Source: an uncultured Blautia sp. (GTDB lineage Bacteria > Bacillota > Clostridia > Lachnospirales > Lachnospiraceae). Taken from it: a stretch of 64,000 bases of DNA. Position 1 is the first letter of the stretch. Every line of letters starts with the position of its first letter. A program made the position numbers and the translations under genes. Positions 7,565 to 17,065 of this stretch are shown here, piece after piece. Under the pieces are notes generated by a model. It was not told the DNA's origin. It was given only the letters and a program-made list of their open reading frames with translations, and did no database searches. The stretch lies in contig UQLX01000001.1 in the NCBI GenBank assembly GCA_900541985.1, positions 1-64,000 of the forward strand. The letters are read 5' to 3'.

Positions 7565-9133
7565 ATGGCAAAACCAAGATCAAAAACCAAGAAAATTCTG
7601 TTCACCGTTGAGATCATTGTACTCCTGCTGTTTATCGGAGGTCTGTATGTTTACGGACAGCTTAATTCCAGAATGGACAAGATCCAGCAGCCGGCGGCAG
7701 ATACCACGCAGATCCAGGTAAATCAGGAAGTACAGGATTCTATTGATTCTGAGACATCCAAGCTTACGGGATATACGACCTATGCGTTATTCGGAATCGA
7801 CCACAGAGATAAGAGCGCTGTAGGCGGTATGAACAGTGATACGATGATCATTGCAAGTGTGAATAACGATACCAAGGATGTAAAGCTTGCCTCTGTATAC
7901 CGGGATACGCTTCTGAATGTATATGGAGAAACCTATTCCAAGGCAAATGCGGCTTATGCAAAAAGTCCGGCGGAAGCAGTTAATATGCTGAACAGAAACC
8001 TGGATTTGAATATTACAGACTATGCAACCGTAAACTTTAATGCGCTGGCTTCCATTGTAGATGCTCTTGGCGGTCTGGATATTGATATGTCCTATGCAGA
8101 AATCGTTCATATGAATAACTACTGTGTGGAGACATCTCAGGATATCGGAAAGGATTATACTCCGATCGAGCCTCCGGAAAGACCGGAAGATATTGAAAAA
8201 GTTGACTATCGCTACCATCTGAACGGAGTGCAGACAACTGCCTACTGCCGTATTCGATATACCGCAAGTCTGGATATGGGACGTACAGAAAGACAGAGAA
8301 GAGTGATCCAGCTTATTACACAGAAGGCGAAAAGAGCCGGTCTTCCTACAATCTTTAAGATCATGGATGAGGTATTTCCGATGGTGGAGACCTCTGTGAG
8401 CAAAACGGAGATTCTTCAGCTGCTTCCGACAATGATCGGGTACAGCATGAATGAGACGGTAGGATTTCCGTCGGCCTTTAAGTTTTCAAATGTGAAGGGC
8501 AGTGTGATCGTTCCTACAGAAGAAGGTACCTCGAATGTAGATCTGGTATCGAATGTAGTGGCTCTTCACAAATTCCTCTATGGAGATGAGGCTTATACAC
8601 CATCCAGTACCGTACAGGATATCAGCGCAAAGATTGCGGAGATTGTCAGCGGACTTGGACAGCTTGAGGATACGCAGGTTATTTCACCGGAAAATGAAAA
8701 TACAGCAGATGATACTATTATTTTTGAAAATGATGGATCAGGCTGGTCAGATACTACAAATGATTATGTAGCACCTGCTCCGGATGATGGAAGCGGAGAT
8801 ACTTCCGGAGGCGGAGAAGAATGGGTAGACCCGGGAACCGGTGACGGAGGTGGAGATACTTCCGGAGGCGGAGAAGAATGGGTAGATCCGGGAACCGGTG
8901 ACGGAGGCGGAGATACCTCCGGAGGAGGAGAAACTCCAATAGATCCGGGAACCGGTGACGGAGGCGGAGATGTTTCCGGAGGCGGAGATGTTTCCGGAGG
9001 CGGAGATGTTTCCGGAGGTGGAGATGCTTCCGGAGGCGGAGATGCCGGAGAGGAGCTTGTGCCGGATGGCGGCGCGGGAGAGGTTATCGGAGATGCTCCT
9101 GCGGATGCAGAAGTTGTTTCAGAGGCAGCCTGA
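7565..9133 (+). CDS. LytR-CpsA-Psr (LCP) family ligase with Gly/Asp-rich repeat tail
   Basis: 522 residues: a short basic N-terminus, one membrane helix (about 11-31), an extracellular LCP domain (about 70-300), a linker, and a low-complexity tail. LCP marks include LFGIDHRD, GGMNSDTMI, SVYRDT and the RIRYTASLDMGRTERQRR region that carries the Arg residues contacting the polyprenyl pyrophosphate. The family transfers lipid-linked glycopolymers to peptidoglycan, which suits the preceding sugar transferase and glycosyltransferases. The tail has three near-identical 19-residue units containing EEWVDPGTGDGG and then five GDVSGG-like hexads, encoded by tandem DNA repeats. It ends in an acidic stretch with no sorting signal. 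Confidence 0.9.
   Translation: MAKPRSKTKKILFTVEIIVLLLFIGGLYVYGQLNSRMDKIQQPAADTTQIQVNQEVQDSIDSETSKLTGYTTYALFGIDHRDKSAVGGMNSDTMIIASVNNDTKDVKLASVYRDTLLNVYGETYSKANAAYAKSPAEAVNMLNRNLDLNITDYATVNFNALASIVDALGGLDIDMSYAEIVHMNNYCVETSQDIGKDYTPIEPPERPEDIEKVDYRYHLNGVQTTAYCRIRYTASLDMGRTERQRRVIQLITQKAKRAGLPTIFKIMDEVFPMVETSVSKTEILQLLPTMIGYSMNETVGFPSAFKFSNVKGSVIVPTEEGTSNVDLVSNVVALHKFLYGDEAYTPSSTVQDISAKIAEIVSGLGQLEDTQVISPENENTADDTIIFENDGSGWSDTTNDYVAPAPDDGSGDTSGGGEEWVDPGTGDGGGDTSGGGEEWVDPGTGDGGGDTSGGGETPIDPGTGDGGGDVSGGGDVSGGGDVSGGGDASGGGDAGEELVPDGGAGEVIGDAPADAEVVSEAA
8795..9055 (+). repeat. 57-bp and 18-bp tandem repeats inside the LCP gene
   Basis: The GGAGAT that opens each unit falls at 8795, 8852, 8909 and 8966 (57-base period), then at 8966, 8984, 9002, 9020 and 9038 (18-base period). 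Both periods are multiples of three, so copy-number changes keep the reading frame. The short unit looks derived from one end of the long unit. Confidence 0.9.
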
Positions 9134-9155
9134 GAATTAAAACAAGTATAAAGAA

Positions 9156-9222
9156 AGAGATTGTCGTAAATCCTCCGTTTCCGGAGATATTACCGGAAAC
9201 GGATAACGGCAGTCTCTTTTTC
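9156..9222 (+). terminator. two-tier hairpin with T-run after the LCP gene
   Basis: An outer stem (AGAGATTGTCGT with ACGGCAGTCTCT) encloses an inner CCGTTTCCGG/CCGGAAACGG stem and is followed by TTTTT. It sits between the LCP gene and the next GT2 start at 9238, so it should stop or attenuate transcription into that gene. Confidence 0.75.
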
Positions 9223-9237
9223 ACAGAAAGGAAAGCA

Positions 9238-10161
9238 ATGGAAATTAAAACAACAGATATTATTATTCCTTCCTATCGTCCGGGAAAGGAATTTGTGCAG
9301 CTGCTGGATCGTCTGCAAAAACAGACATATCCGATACACCGGATCATTATCATGAATACGGAAGAAAAATTCTGGGATCCGCAATGGGAAAAAAACAGTC
9401 CCTTGATTGAAGTACATCATTTAAAAAAGGAAGAGTTTGACCATGGCGGAACCAGAAAAAAAGCTTCGGAGATATCGGATGGAGAAATCATGATATTTAT
9501 GACACAGGATGCACTTCCGGCAGACAGACACCTGATTGAAAATCTGGTGAAAGCACTGACTGCACAGGAATCTGTTGGTGCGGCATATGCAAGACAGCTT
9601 CCAAATTCTTCCTGCAGCTATGTGGAAGCCTATACGAGGACATTTAACTATCCGGAAGTTCCTTCGGTGAAAACGGAAAAGGATCTTCCGACTTACGGGA
9701 TTAAAACATTTTTCTGCTCCAATGTATGTGCGGCCTACAAAAAAGATATCTACAGGAAGCTTGGCGGATTTGTGGAAAAGACAATTTTTAATGAAGATAT
9801 GATTTATGCAGGAGGACTGATACACAATGGATATGGCATTGCCTATGCGGCAGATGCAAAGGTGATCCATTCTCACAATTATTCCTGCAGTCAGCAGTTT
9901 CACAGGAACTTTGACCTGGGTGTATCACAGGCAGAGCATCCGGAAGTTTTTGAGGATGTTCCGTCAGAAGGAGAAGGGATCCGCCTGGTAAAGAAAACCT
10001 TTGCGCATCTTCTGAAAAATGGAAAATGGTATCTGATACCGGGATTTTTTCTTCAGAGTGTCTGTAAATATGCAGGTTACCTTACCGGAAAACACTATAA
10101 AAAATTGCCTCACCGACTGATTCTCATGTGTACCATGAACAGAGGATACTGGAATTCATAA
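9238..10161 (+). CDS. GT2 family glycosyltransferase, rhamnosyltransferase-like
   Basis: 307 residues. DIIIPSYRPG opens a GT-A fold; EFDHGGTRKKA (about 61-71), FMTQDALP and the later FNEDMIYAGGLIHNGY motif resemble bacterial rhamnosyltransferases, whose FxHGxTRN-like block is characteristic. A moderately hydrophobic C-terminal part (about 260-285) could lie on the membrane. It is the last gene of the polysaccharide cluster and is separated from the LCP gene by a terminator-like hairpin, so it may be expressed at a lower level or from read-through. The rhamnosyl assignment is inference from the motif pattern. Confidence 0.82.
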   Translation: MEIKTTDIIIPSYRPGKEFVQLLDRLQKQTYPIHRIIIMNTEEKFWDPQWEKNSPLIEVHHLKKEEFDHGGTRKKASEISDGEIMIFMTQDALPADRHLIENLVKALTAQESVGAAYARQLPNSSCSYVEAYTRTFNYPEVPSVKTEKDLPTYGIKTFFCSNVCAAYKKDIYRKLGGFVEKTIFNEDMIYAGGLIHNGYGIAYAADAKVIHSHNYSCSQQFHRNFDLGVSQAEHPEVFEDVPSEGEGIRLVKKTFAHLLKNGKWYLIPGFFLQSVCKYAGYLTGKHYKKLPHRLILMCTMNRGYWNS

Positions 10162-10282
10162 AAAACTGTAAAAACGTAGAGGGGACACTGTTTTTTTAAG
10201 GTATTATCACAGTTTGAACACAATTGCCTGTTACACTTGAGTCATAAAATAAAAGAAAATGACAACGGAAAGGAGCAACACC

Positions 10283-11716
10283 ATGAACAATGATAAGAAT
10301 TGGGGATATGATGCTCCGCAGGATCAGGATAAATGGGAAGTAAATGAAGTGCAGCAGGAGTCTGTACCGCATTACGGGCATTATCAGATGCATCGTGGAG
10401 ACCCCGGACCGGCACAGAAAACCACAGATGGAAAAGGTGGAAAAAAGAAAGGCAGAACAGGGAAAAAAGTTGCAGGAACTATAGTGCTGGCAGCTGTTTT
10501 TGGGGTCACAGCCAGCGGGGTTTTTCAGCTTTCCAATATGGCAGCGGAAAAATATCTGGTAAAAAAGACACCGACAGAAACCGTGCAGCTGGTATCAGGA
10601 ACAGATACAGCGGACGGCACTCAGCAGACAGGAAATGCAGGGACCGGTACAGTGGCTCAGGTAGCAGAGTCGGCAATGCCGTCAGTAGTTGCCATTACTT
10701 CTGTCAGTATTCAGGAAATTCCGAGCTTTTTTGGAATGTATGGACTCGGTTCTTTTGGTACACAGCAGTTTTCCAGTGAGAGCAGCGGATCCGGGATCAT
10801 TGTGGGAGAAAATGATGAAGAACTGCTTATAGCTACCAATAATCATGTTGTGGAAGGAGCAACAACCTTAAGCGTGTGTTTTGTCGGAGATGATGTTTCA
10901 GATGCGGAGGCAGAAACCTATGATCTGGCTACCGGAGATATCAACCTTGAGAATGCGGTAAGCGCCAAGATCAAGGGTACGGATGCGACAAACGACCTGG
11001 CAGTAGTGGCGGTACAAAAATCAGATATTCCATCTGATACGCTTGAGGAGATAAAAATTGCTCAGCTGGGAGATTCAGACGGGCTGCAGGTGGGAGAGCA
11101 GGTGGTTGCCATAGGAAACGCTCTCGGATACGGACAGTCTGTTACCTCAGGCTGGGTCAGCGCTCTTGACAGAAGTATTTCTTCAGAGAATGTGACTACT
11201 GCAGGACTGATTCAGACGGATGCGGCGATCAACCCGGGAAACAGCGGAGGCGCACTCCTGAATATGAAGGGAGAACTGATCGGCATCAATTCTGCAAAAT
11301 ACGCAGATAATGCAGTTGAGGGAATGGGGTATGCCATTCCGGTAGCTACCGCCCAGCCGATCCTGGAAAAATTGATGAACCGCCAGACCAGAGATAAGGT
11401 GGAAGAAGATCAGATCGGATATCTGGGACTTGAGGCTGGAGACATGACTGCAGAAGCTCTGGAGATGTATGATATGCCGGCAGGAGCTTTTGTCTTTGCG
11501 ACAGAAGAAGGCTATGCGGCTGCCAATGCGGGGATCCGGAGAGGCGATGTGATCGTAGAGATGGACGGACAGACGGTAACAGGAAGAACGGATCTTATAG
11601 AAAAGCTTTCTTACTATGCAGCCGGAGAGACTGTGGAGTTTGTGGTTTCCCGTCCGGTGAACGGAGAGTATGTGGAGCAGTCTGTAGAGGTGACTCTGGA
11701 CTCCAGACAGAACTGA
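10283..11716 (+). CDS. htrA: HtrA/DegP-like S1C serine protease
   Basis: 477 residues from the ATG at 10283, chosen because GGAAAGGAG lies seven to eight bases upstream; an earlier in-frame ATG at 10259 has no such site. A cytoplasmic N-terminus rich in Gly/Lys is followed by one membrane helix (about 65-85), a linker, a trypsin-like domain with His in NNHVVEG, Asp in TNDLAVV and Ser in NPGNSGGALL, and a single C-terminal PDZ domain (about 370-470). Such proteases clear misfolded exported proteins at the outer face of the membrane. It stands alone between the polysaccharide cluster and clpX. Confidence 0.92.
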   Translation: MNNDKNWGYDAPQDQDKWEVNEVQQESVPHYGHYQMHRGDPGPAQKTTDGKGGKKKGRTGKKVAGTIVLAAVFGVTASGVFQLSNMAAEKYLVKKTPTETVQLVSGTDTADGTQQTGNAGTGTVAQVAESAMPSVVAITSVSIQEIPSFFGMYGLGSFGTQQFSSESSGSGIIVGENDEELLIATNNHVVEGATTLSVCFVGDDVSDAEAETYDLATGDINLENAVSAKIKGTDATNDLAVVAVQKSDIPSDTLEEIKIAQLGDSDGLQVGEQVVAIGNALGYGQSVTSGWVSALDRSISSENVTTAGLIQTDAAINPGNSGGALLNMKGELIGINSAKYADNAVEGMGYAIPVATAQPILEKLMNRQTRDKVEEDQIGYLGLEAGDMTAEALEMYDMPAGAFVFATEEGYAAANAGIRRGDVIVEMDGQTVTGRTDLIEKLSYYAAGETVEFVVSRPVNGEYVEQSVEVTLDSRQN

Positions 11717-11746
11717 GGAAGGCATGCATTTTTATAAAAACTTTAG

Positions 11747-11774
11747 TTTACAGGTACAGAGGTTATGATATAAT
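11747..11774 (+). promoter_or_regulatory. promoter of clpX
   Basis: TTTACA (11747-11752), 16-base spacer, TATAAT (11769-11774). The predicted transcript carries a leader of about 120 bases before the clpX ATG. Confidence 0.65.
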
Positions 11775-11896
11775 GGACGCATAGGTTTCCGGTATCCGAA
11801 GAAGGACAGGAGCCTGTGCGTTTTCTGTTTTTGTGTGTCCGGGAAAAATGCCAGAGGCAGACCCGATATACTGTGACAGAACGGAAAGGAGTTTAT

Positions 11897-13324
11897 ATGA
11901 GTGATAAATACGAAGATGATATGATTCTGGAAGATGAGCACGACGAAGAGGAAGACAACAGGAAAGAACCGGAAAAATTCTGTACTCTTTGTCGGAGATC
12001 TGAACGCCAGGCGGGCAGGATGATCGATCTTCCCAATAATATACATATCTGCTCTGACTGCATGCAGAAGAGCTTTGACACCATGAATAACCAGATGAAC
12101 AATGGCAGCTTTAATTACAGCGATCTTTTTAATATGCCGGGAGTGAGCATGATCGATCTGGGAAGCTTTCAGAACCAGATGGGTCAGCAGAAGGCTCCAA
12201 AAAAGAAAAAATCAGAAAAACAGAAGCCAGTGCTGGATCTGAAAAAAATCCCCGCTCCGCATAAGATCAAGGCAACTCTGGACGAGTATGTGATCGGACA
12301 GGAATATGCAAAAAAGGTTATGTCGGTTGCTGTTTATAACCATTATAAGAGAGTTGCTACAGACACGATGGATGTGATTGATATTGAAAAATCCAATATG
12401 CTGATGATAGGACCTACAGGAAGCGGTAAAACGTATCTTGTAAAAACACTGGCAAAGCTTCTGGATGTTCCTCTTGCTATTGCGGATGCGACTTCTCTGA
12501 CAGAAGCCGGATATATTGGAGATGATATTGAAAGTGTGGTATCCAAACTTCTGGCAGCGGCAGATAATGATGTGGAAAAAGCAGAGCACGGGATTATCTT
12601 TATTGATGAGATCGATAAGATCGCCAAAAAGAGAAATACCAATCAGAGAGATGTCAGTGGGGAAGCAGTCCAACAGGGAATGTTGAAGCTGCTTGAGGGA
12701 AGCGATGTGGAGGTTCCTATTGGAGCAAACAGCAAAAATGCCATGGTACCTCTGACTACAGTAAATACAAGAAACATTCTTTTTATCTGCGGCGGCGCTT
12801 TTCCTGATCTGGAGAGCATCATTAAAGAGCGTCTGAATAAACAGGCATCCATAGGTTTTTATGCAGATCTGAAGGACAAATATGACAACGATCCGCATCT
12901 TCTGGAAAAGGTAACGGTAGATGATCTTCGCAATTTCGGAATGATACCTGAGTTTATCGGACGTCTTCCTATTATCTTTACCCTGGAAGGACTCACAGAG
13001 GATATGCTGGTAAAAATCCTGAAAGAGCCGAAGAATGCAATTCTGAAGCAGTATCAGAAGCTTCTTGCCCTGGATGAAGTGAAACTGGAATTTGATGAAG
13101 GGGCTCTTCATGCTATTGCGGCAAAAGCCATGGAGAAAAAAACCGGCGCAAGAGCCTTAAGAGCGATTCTGGAAGAATATATGCTGGATATCATGTATGA
13201 GATCCCCAAGGATGACAGTATCGGTCAGGTTGTTATAACCAGAGAATATATTGAGGGAACAGGAGGACCGCAGATCCTGTTGAGAGGACAGGAAGTTCCT
13301 CTTCTGGAAAGCACACAGGCATAA
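11897..13324 (+). CDS. clpX: ATP-dependent Clp protease ATP-binding subunit ClpX
   Basis: 475 residues from the ATG at 11897, behind GGAAAGGAG. The order is an acidic N-terminal extension, a four-Cys zinc finger (CTLC then CSDC), a Lys-rich linker, and an AAA+ unfoldase. Walker A is GPTGSGKT, Walker B is IIFIDEID, the pore loop is EAGYIGDD, and the ClpP-docking IGF tripeptide is present in QASIGFY. The protein is about 50 residues longer than common ClpX, mostly from the acidic start and the linker. It should unfold tagged substrates and feed ClpP, which is not in the window. A zinc-ribbon protein gene follows closely. Confidence 0.93.
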   Translation: MSDKYEDDMILEDEHDEEEDNRKEPEKFCTLCRRSERQAGRMIDLPNNIHICSDCMQKSFDTMNNQMNNGSFNYSDLFNMPGVSMIDLGSFQNQMGQQKAPKKKKSEKQKPVLDLKKIPAPHKIKATLDEYVIGQEYAKKVMSVAVYNHYKRVATDTMDVIDIEKSNMLMIGPTGSGKTYLVKTLAKLLDVPLAIADATSLTEAGYIGDDIESVVSKLLAAADNDVEKAEHGIIFIDEIDKIAKKRNTNQRDVSGEAVQQGMLKLLEGSDVEVPIGANSKNAMVPLTTVNTRNILFICGGAFPDLESIIKERLNKQASIGFYADLKDKYDNDPHLLEKVTVDDLRNFGMIPEFIGRLPIIFTLEGLTEDMLVKILKEPKNAILKQYQKLLALDEVKLEFDEGALHAIAAKAMEKKTGARALRAILEEYMLDIMYEIPKDDSIGQVVITREYIEGTGGPQILLRGQEVPLLESTQA

Positions 13325-13343
13325 AAAGAAAGGAGTGGCTGAT

Positions 13344-13880
13344 ATGACAAAGGATTTTTTTGACGGACTGGGAGAATCGCTTGCAAAAACAATGCGTGAC
13401 CTGGGTGGAAAGGCAGAGTCCTTTTACAGTGAACAGAAACTGAGAAACAGGATTTCCGGTGAGGAAAAACAGATTCAGAAGATTATGGAGGAACTGGGGA
13501 AGATCATCTACAGACGCTACAGAGACGGAGTGCCTCTGGAGGATATGCAGAGGCGTCTGTGCGAACAGATCGATCAGCGTATGGAAAGGATCAGCCAGTA
13601 TAAAGAGGAGATCGCAGGGGTAAGATCCAAAAAAGTATGTCCTTCCTGCGGAGCTTCTGTAGATATGGGAATGGCATTTTGTCCGTATTGCGGAGCAGCC
13701 GGTACCGTCAGAGAACCGGAAGAACAGGCCGGGGAGGTAATTGCAGAAGGAACCGCCGAGGTGAAAGAAGAGACGGTGGAGGAAGCTGTTCCCGCAGCAG
13801 AAGAGCCGACAGAGAAAGCTGCTCCGGGGGAAACACAGGAGACTCCTGACGAAACAGAAGCAGACAGAGAGCCCCTATAG
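13344..13880 (+). CDS. zinc-ribbon protein of unknown function
   Basis: 178 residues from the ATG at 13344, eight bases after AAAGGAG; a GTG nine bases earlier overlaps that site and is less likely. Residues 1-85 are charged and probably helical (coiled-coil-like, EKQIQKIMEELGKIIYRR). Then CPSC and CPYC, 16 residues apart, form a double-zinc-ribbon half. The C-terminal third is an acidic Glu/Ala/Pro tail. It lies 19 bases after clpX and 18 bases before a membrane protein gene. No function is assigned; small proteins of this build are common in Clostridia. Confidence 0.75.
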   Translation: MTKDFFDGLGESLAKTMRDLGGKAESFYSEQKLRNRISGEEKQIQKIMEELGKIIYRRYRDGVPLEDMQRRLCEQIDQRMERISQYKEEIAGVRSKKVCPSCGASVDMGMAFCPYCGAAGTVREPEEQAGEVIAEGTAEVKEETVEEAVPAAEEPTEKAAPGETQETPDETEADREPL

Positions 13881-13898
13881 GAAAACGAGGGAAGGAAG

Positions 13899-15557
13899 AT
13901 GAAAAATAAAAAACAAAAGCTGGCTGCTGCTCTGGGGATGAATATTCTGGCTATGCTGCTTCTGGTGCTGATCATGCGTCCGTCCTTTGAAACAAATGAT
14001 GACATTGTGTTTGCGGAGCTTGGAAGTGGCCTTCGGGGTGTAAAGGACGCCCATCTTGTGTTTCAGAATTACCTTCTGGGAATCGTTTACCGGATTTTGT
14101 ACCAGATTACAGGAAGGCTTCCATGGTATACGATTGTTCAGTATGTGGTATTGCTGGCTGCCTTCAGTGCAGTGACGTATGTGCTTATAAACAGGCTGGA
14201 AGGAAATTCCGGCCTGTATCTGTCTGTGCTCCTGCTCTGTGTGTTTGGTTATGAGAGCTATATTCATATCCAGTTTACAAAAACTGCCGGAATTGCAGCC
14301 GCTGCGGCTGTTTTTCTTCTGTTTCATGTGATTGCTTCAGAGGACTTCTGTATCTGGGAATTTTTTGCAGGGATCCTGCTGGGATTTCTGGGCTTTATGT
14401 ACCGGGAAGACCAGTTTTTTGCAAGTTCTGCTTTGATGGCAGGAATTGGTGTTTATTTTCTTCTGACTCTGAAAAAGCGTTTTCCTGAAAATACAGGAAA
14501 AAGGTTGGGAATATGTGTGGGAAGCTTTGGCATTTTGCTTTTGGCTGTTTTTGCGGCAGACAGAGCAGATGCTTTTATGTACAGAAGTCCCCGGTGGCAG
14601 GCATATCAGGAGTTTAATCATATGAGATCCAGACTTCTGGATTACGGATTTCCGGATTATACGACAAACCAGGAGCTTTATCGGAAACTGGGGATCAGTG
14701 AAGAAGCGTTACAGCTGTATAAAACCTGGAATTTTAATGACCCGGAAAAATTTTCTGCAGAAGTTATGGAAAAGCTGGTGGAACAGAAGCCGGAAAGAAA
14801 TATTTCAGGATCTCAGTTCCTGCGTTTTATAAAGAGATTTCCGGGTGATGCGGGAAAGCTGCCGGCAGCTTATCTTGCAGTACTGTTTTTTGTGCTCTGG
14901 CTTATTTTCGGAAAGAAGAAGGCGGCGGGCATTTCTGCTTTTCTGGCAGAAATACTGATTTTAACAGGAATTTATTTTTATTTATATTTTCAGGGAAGAT
15001 ATATGGTGAACAGGGTAGACGTGGGACTGTGGTTCAGCGTGTGCCTCACTATGCTGTGGATCCTGGGAGAATCGCTTGGAGAAAAGACGGAAATTTCCAA
15101 ATATGGGGGGCTTTTGTGTATAACAGGAATTCTCATCAGTCAGAGCTTCTGGTATACGGATTACAGAACTGCTACTGCAGAAATTCCCAAAGCACGGGTC
15201 AGTCAGAGAGCAGTGCTGGAGACCATTGGAACGGACAAAGAACATGTGTATCTGGCAAAAAGCGGTACGGTATCGGAAATTGTCTGCTATGGACCTTTTG
15301 ATCGTATGCCGGAGAATCTTCTGGATAATCTTTACTGGCTTGGCGGCTGGGAATGTCGTATGCCGGGGTTCGTAAAGGAAATGGAAGAGCACGGTATCGA
15401 GAATCCATACAGAGACATAATCAAAAATAATAAGATATATCTGATCGATGACAATATAGACCTGACTGTGGAATATATCCGCCAGAATTATGATGAAAAT
15501 GCAGAAGCTGTATTTATCAGGACGCTGGGAAATGTGAACCTGTATCAGATTCAATAA
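13899..15557 (+). CDS. polytopic membrane protein of unknown function
   Basis: 552 residues with about ten hydrophobic segments between residues 9 and 400 and a soluble C-terminal region of about 130 residues. The first loop after helix 1 carries RPSFETNDD, an acidic first external loop of the kind seen in GT-C glycosyltransferases, and RYMVNRVDVG lies near a late helix. The topology suits a GT-C-like or polymerase-like envelope protein, but I do not recognise the family and no catalytic motif is certain. It follows the zinc-ribbon gene by 18 bases with a GGGAAGG ribosome site. Confidence 0.7.
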   Translation: MKNKKQKLAAALGMNILAMLLLVLIMRPSFETNDDIVFAELGSGLRGVKDAHLVFQNYLLGIVYRILYQITGRLPWYTIVQYVVLLAAFSAVTYVLINRLEGNSGLYLSVLLLCVFGYESYIHIQFTKTAGIAAAAAVFLLFHVIASEDFCIWEFFAGILLGFLGFMYREDQFFASSALMAGIGVYFLLTLKKRFPENTGKRLGICVGSFGILLLAVFAADRADAFMYRSPRWQAYQEFNHMRSRLLDYGFPDYTTNQELYRKLGISEEALQLYKTWNFNDPEKFSAEVMEKLVEQKPERNISGSQFLRFIKRFPGDAGKLPAAYLAVLFFVLWLIFGKKKAAGISAFLAEILILTGIYFYLYFQGRYMVNRVDVGLWFSVCLTMLWILGESLGEKTEISKYGGLLCITGILISQSFWYTDYRTATAEIPKARVSQRAVLETIGTDKEHVYLAKSGTVSEIVCYGPFDRMPENLLDNLYWLGGWECRMPGFVKEMEEHGIENPYRDIIKNNKIYLIDDNIDLTVEYIRQNYDENAEAVFIRTLGNVNLYQIQ

Positions 15558-15572
15558 TTCTTGAGTATTTCA

Positions 15573-15601
15573 TTGCATTTCCTCACGGGACAGAGTATGA
15601 T
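15573..15601 (+). promoter_or_regulatory. promoter of the NSS transporter gene
   Basis: TTGCAT (15573-15578), 17-base spacer, TATGAT (15596-15601), 35 bases before the ATG. Confidence 0.65.
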
Positions 15602-15636
15602 AGAAAGGCATATATTTTGAGGAGAGAGGAAAGACA

Positions 15637-16992
15637 ATGGAAAAAAAGAGAGGAAGTTTTACTGACAAGCTGGGCTTTGTCCTGGCGGCAGCAGGCTCTG
15701 CAGTGGGGCTTGGCAACTTATGGAGGTTTCCGTACCTTGCGGCAAAACATGGAGGCGGTATTTTTCTGCTGATTTACCTGATACTTGCGGTTACATTTGG
15801 ATTTGCCCTTATGATCACGGAAATCGCTCTTGGACGAAAAACAAGGCTGAGTGCTGTAGGCGCATATTCCGCGCTGGACAAAAGATTCAAAGCTCTGGGC
15901 TATCTGTCCAGTGTGATCCCGTTTCTCATCACACCTTACTACTGTGTGATCGGCGGCTGGGTTCTGAAATATCTGGTGGTATTCCTTACCGGTCAGGTAT
16001 CCAGTGCAGCTACGGATGAGTTTTTTACAGGCTATATCGCACAGCCGGAGGCTCCGGTTATTTTCTTTGTTATTTATGTAACGGTTGGAATGGTAGCGGT
16101 GCTTCTTGGTGTGGAAGGCGGTATTGAGAAAGCAAGTAAGTTTATGATGCCGGTTCTGGTGGTGATGACAATTTTTATTTCTGCATTCAGCCTGATGCAG
16201 CCGGGTGCAATGGAAGGACTTCGTTATTATCTGCTTCCTGATTTTTCAAGATTCAGCGCAACTACGGTGATGGCAGCCATGGGACAGCTGTTTTATTCTA
16301 TGTCTCTTGCCATGGGAATTATGATCACCTATGGTTCCTATATGAAAAAAGAGACAAATCTGGAAAAATCTGTCCGTCAGATTGAGATTTTTGATACGGG
16401 AATTGCTTTTATGGCAGGTCTCATGATCATTCCGGCAGTGTTTGCCTTTTCCGGCGGAAGCGAAGAAGCCCTTGGCAAAGGTCCGAGCCTGATGTTTATT
16501 ACCCTTCCAAAGGTATTTGACAACATGAAATTCGGTACGCTGGCAGGAGCTGTTTTCTTCCTGCTGGTATTATTTGCCGCACTGACTTCATCGATTTCCC
16601 TGACAGAAACTCTGGTTTCTATCGTGGTAGATAAATTTAAATTCAGCAGAAAAAAAGCCTGTGGAGTTGTTTATGCATGGCTTCTTGTTCTGGGAATCCC
16701 GGTTTCTCTGGGATTTGGAATCTGGAGCTTCATCAAACCTCTGGGAATGAGCCTTCTTGATTTCTTTGACTTTACCAGCAACAGTGTGCTGATGCCGATT
16801 GCTGCGATTGGTACCTGTATTTTTGTTGGATATGTGATCAAACCCAGGGCTCTTATTGAAGAGGTGGAAGTAAACGGTAAATTTAAGATGAAGAAGTTCT
16901 ATTCTGTTATGATCAAGTATATTGCCCCCGTATGTCTGGTGGCGATACTGATCTTTGCGGTAATGGAAGCGCTGGGTATGATCACGGTATAA
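15637..16992 (+). CDS. neurotransmitter:sodium symporter (NSS) family amino-acid transporter
   Basis: 451 residues and about eleven membrane helices. Helix 1 carries the NSS signature around AAAGSAVGLGNLWRFPY, which binds Na+ and substrate, and YYCVIGGW marks helix 3. Prokaryotic members such as LeuT, TnaT and MhsT take up hydrophobic or aromatic amino acids with Na+. The substrate here is not predictable. The gene has its own promoter and a GAGGAGAGAGG ribosome site. The Na+ gradient it would use could be supported by the decarboxylase pump at the left of the window; that link is only inference. Confidence 0.92.
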   Translation: MEKKRGSFTDKLGFVLAAAGSAVGLGNLWRFPYLAAKHGGGIFLLIYLILAVTFGFALMITEIALGRKTRLSAVGAYSALDKRFKALGYLSSVIPFLITPYYCVIGGWVLKYLVVFLTGQVSSAATDEFFTGYIAQPEAPVIFFVIYVTVGMVAVLLGVEGGIEKASKFMMPVLVVMTIFISAFSLMQPGAMEGLRYYLLPDFSRFSATTVMAAMGQLFYSMSLAMGIMITYGSYMKKETNLEKSVRQIEIFDTGIAFMAGLMIIPAVFAFSGGSEEALGKGPSLMFITLPKVFDNMKFGTLAGAVFFLLVLFAALTSSISLTETLVSIVVDKFKFSRKKACGVVYAWLLVLGIPVSLGFGIWSFIKPLGMSLLDFFDFTSNSVLMPIAAIGTCIFVGYVIKPRALIEEVEVNGKFKMKKFYSVMIKYIAPVCLVAILIFAVMEALGMITV

Positions 16993-17065
16993 CTCTGGTT
17001 TCAATACCTGAAAATAAGGTAAAATAAAAATAATTCAAATTTTTGAAAAAAATTTAAAAATCCTA

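Noticed and set aside
11775..11896. Riboswitch in the clpX leader
   Set aside because: The 120-base leader has only weak local pairing and no recognisable aptamer motif or terminator.
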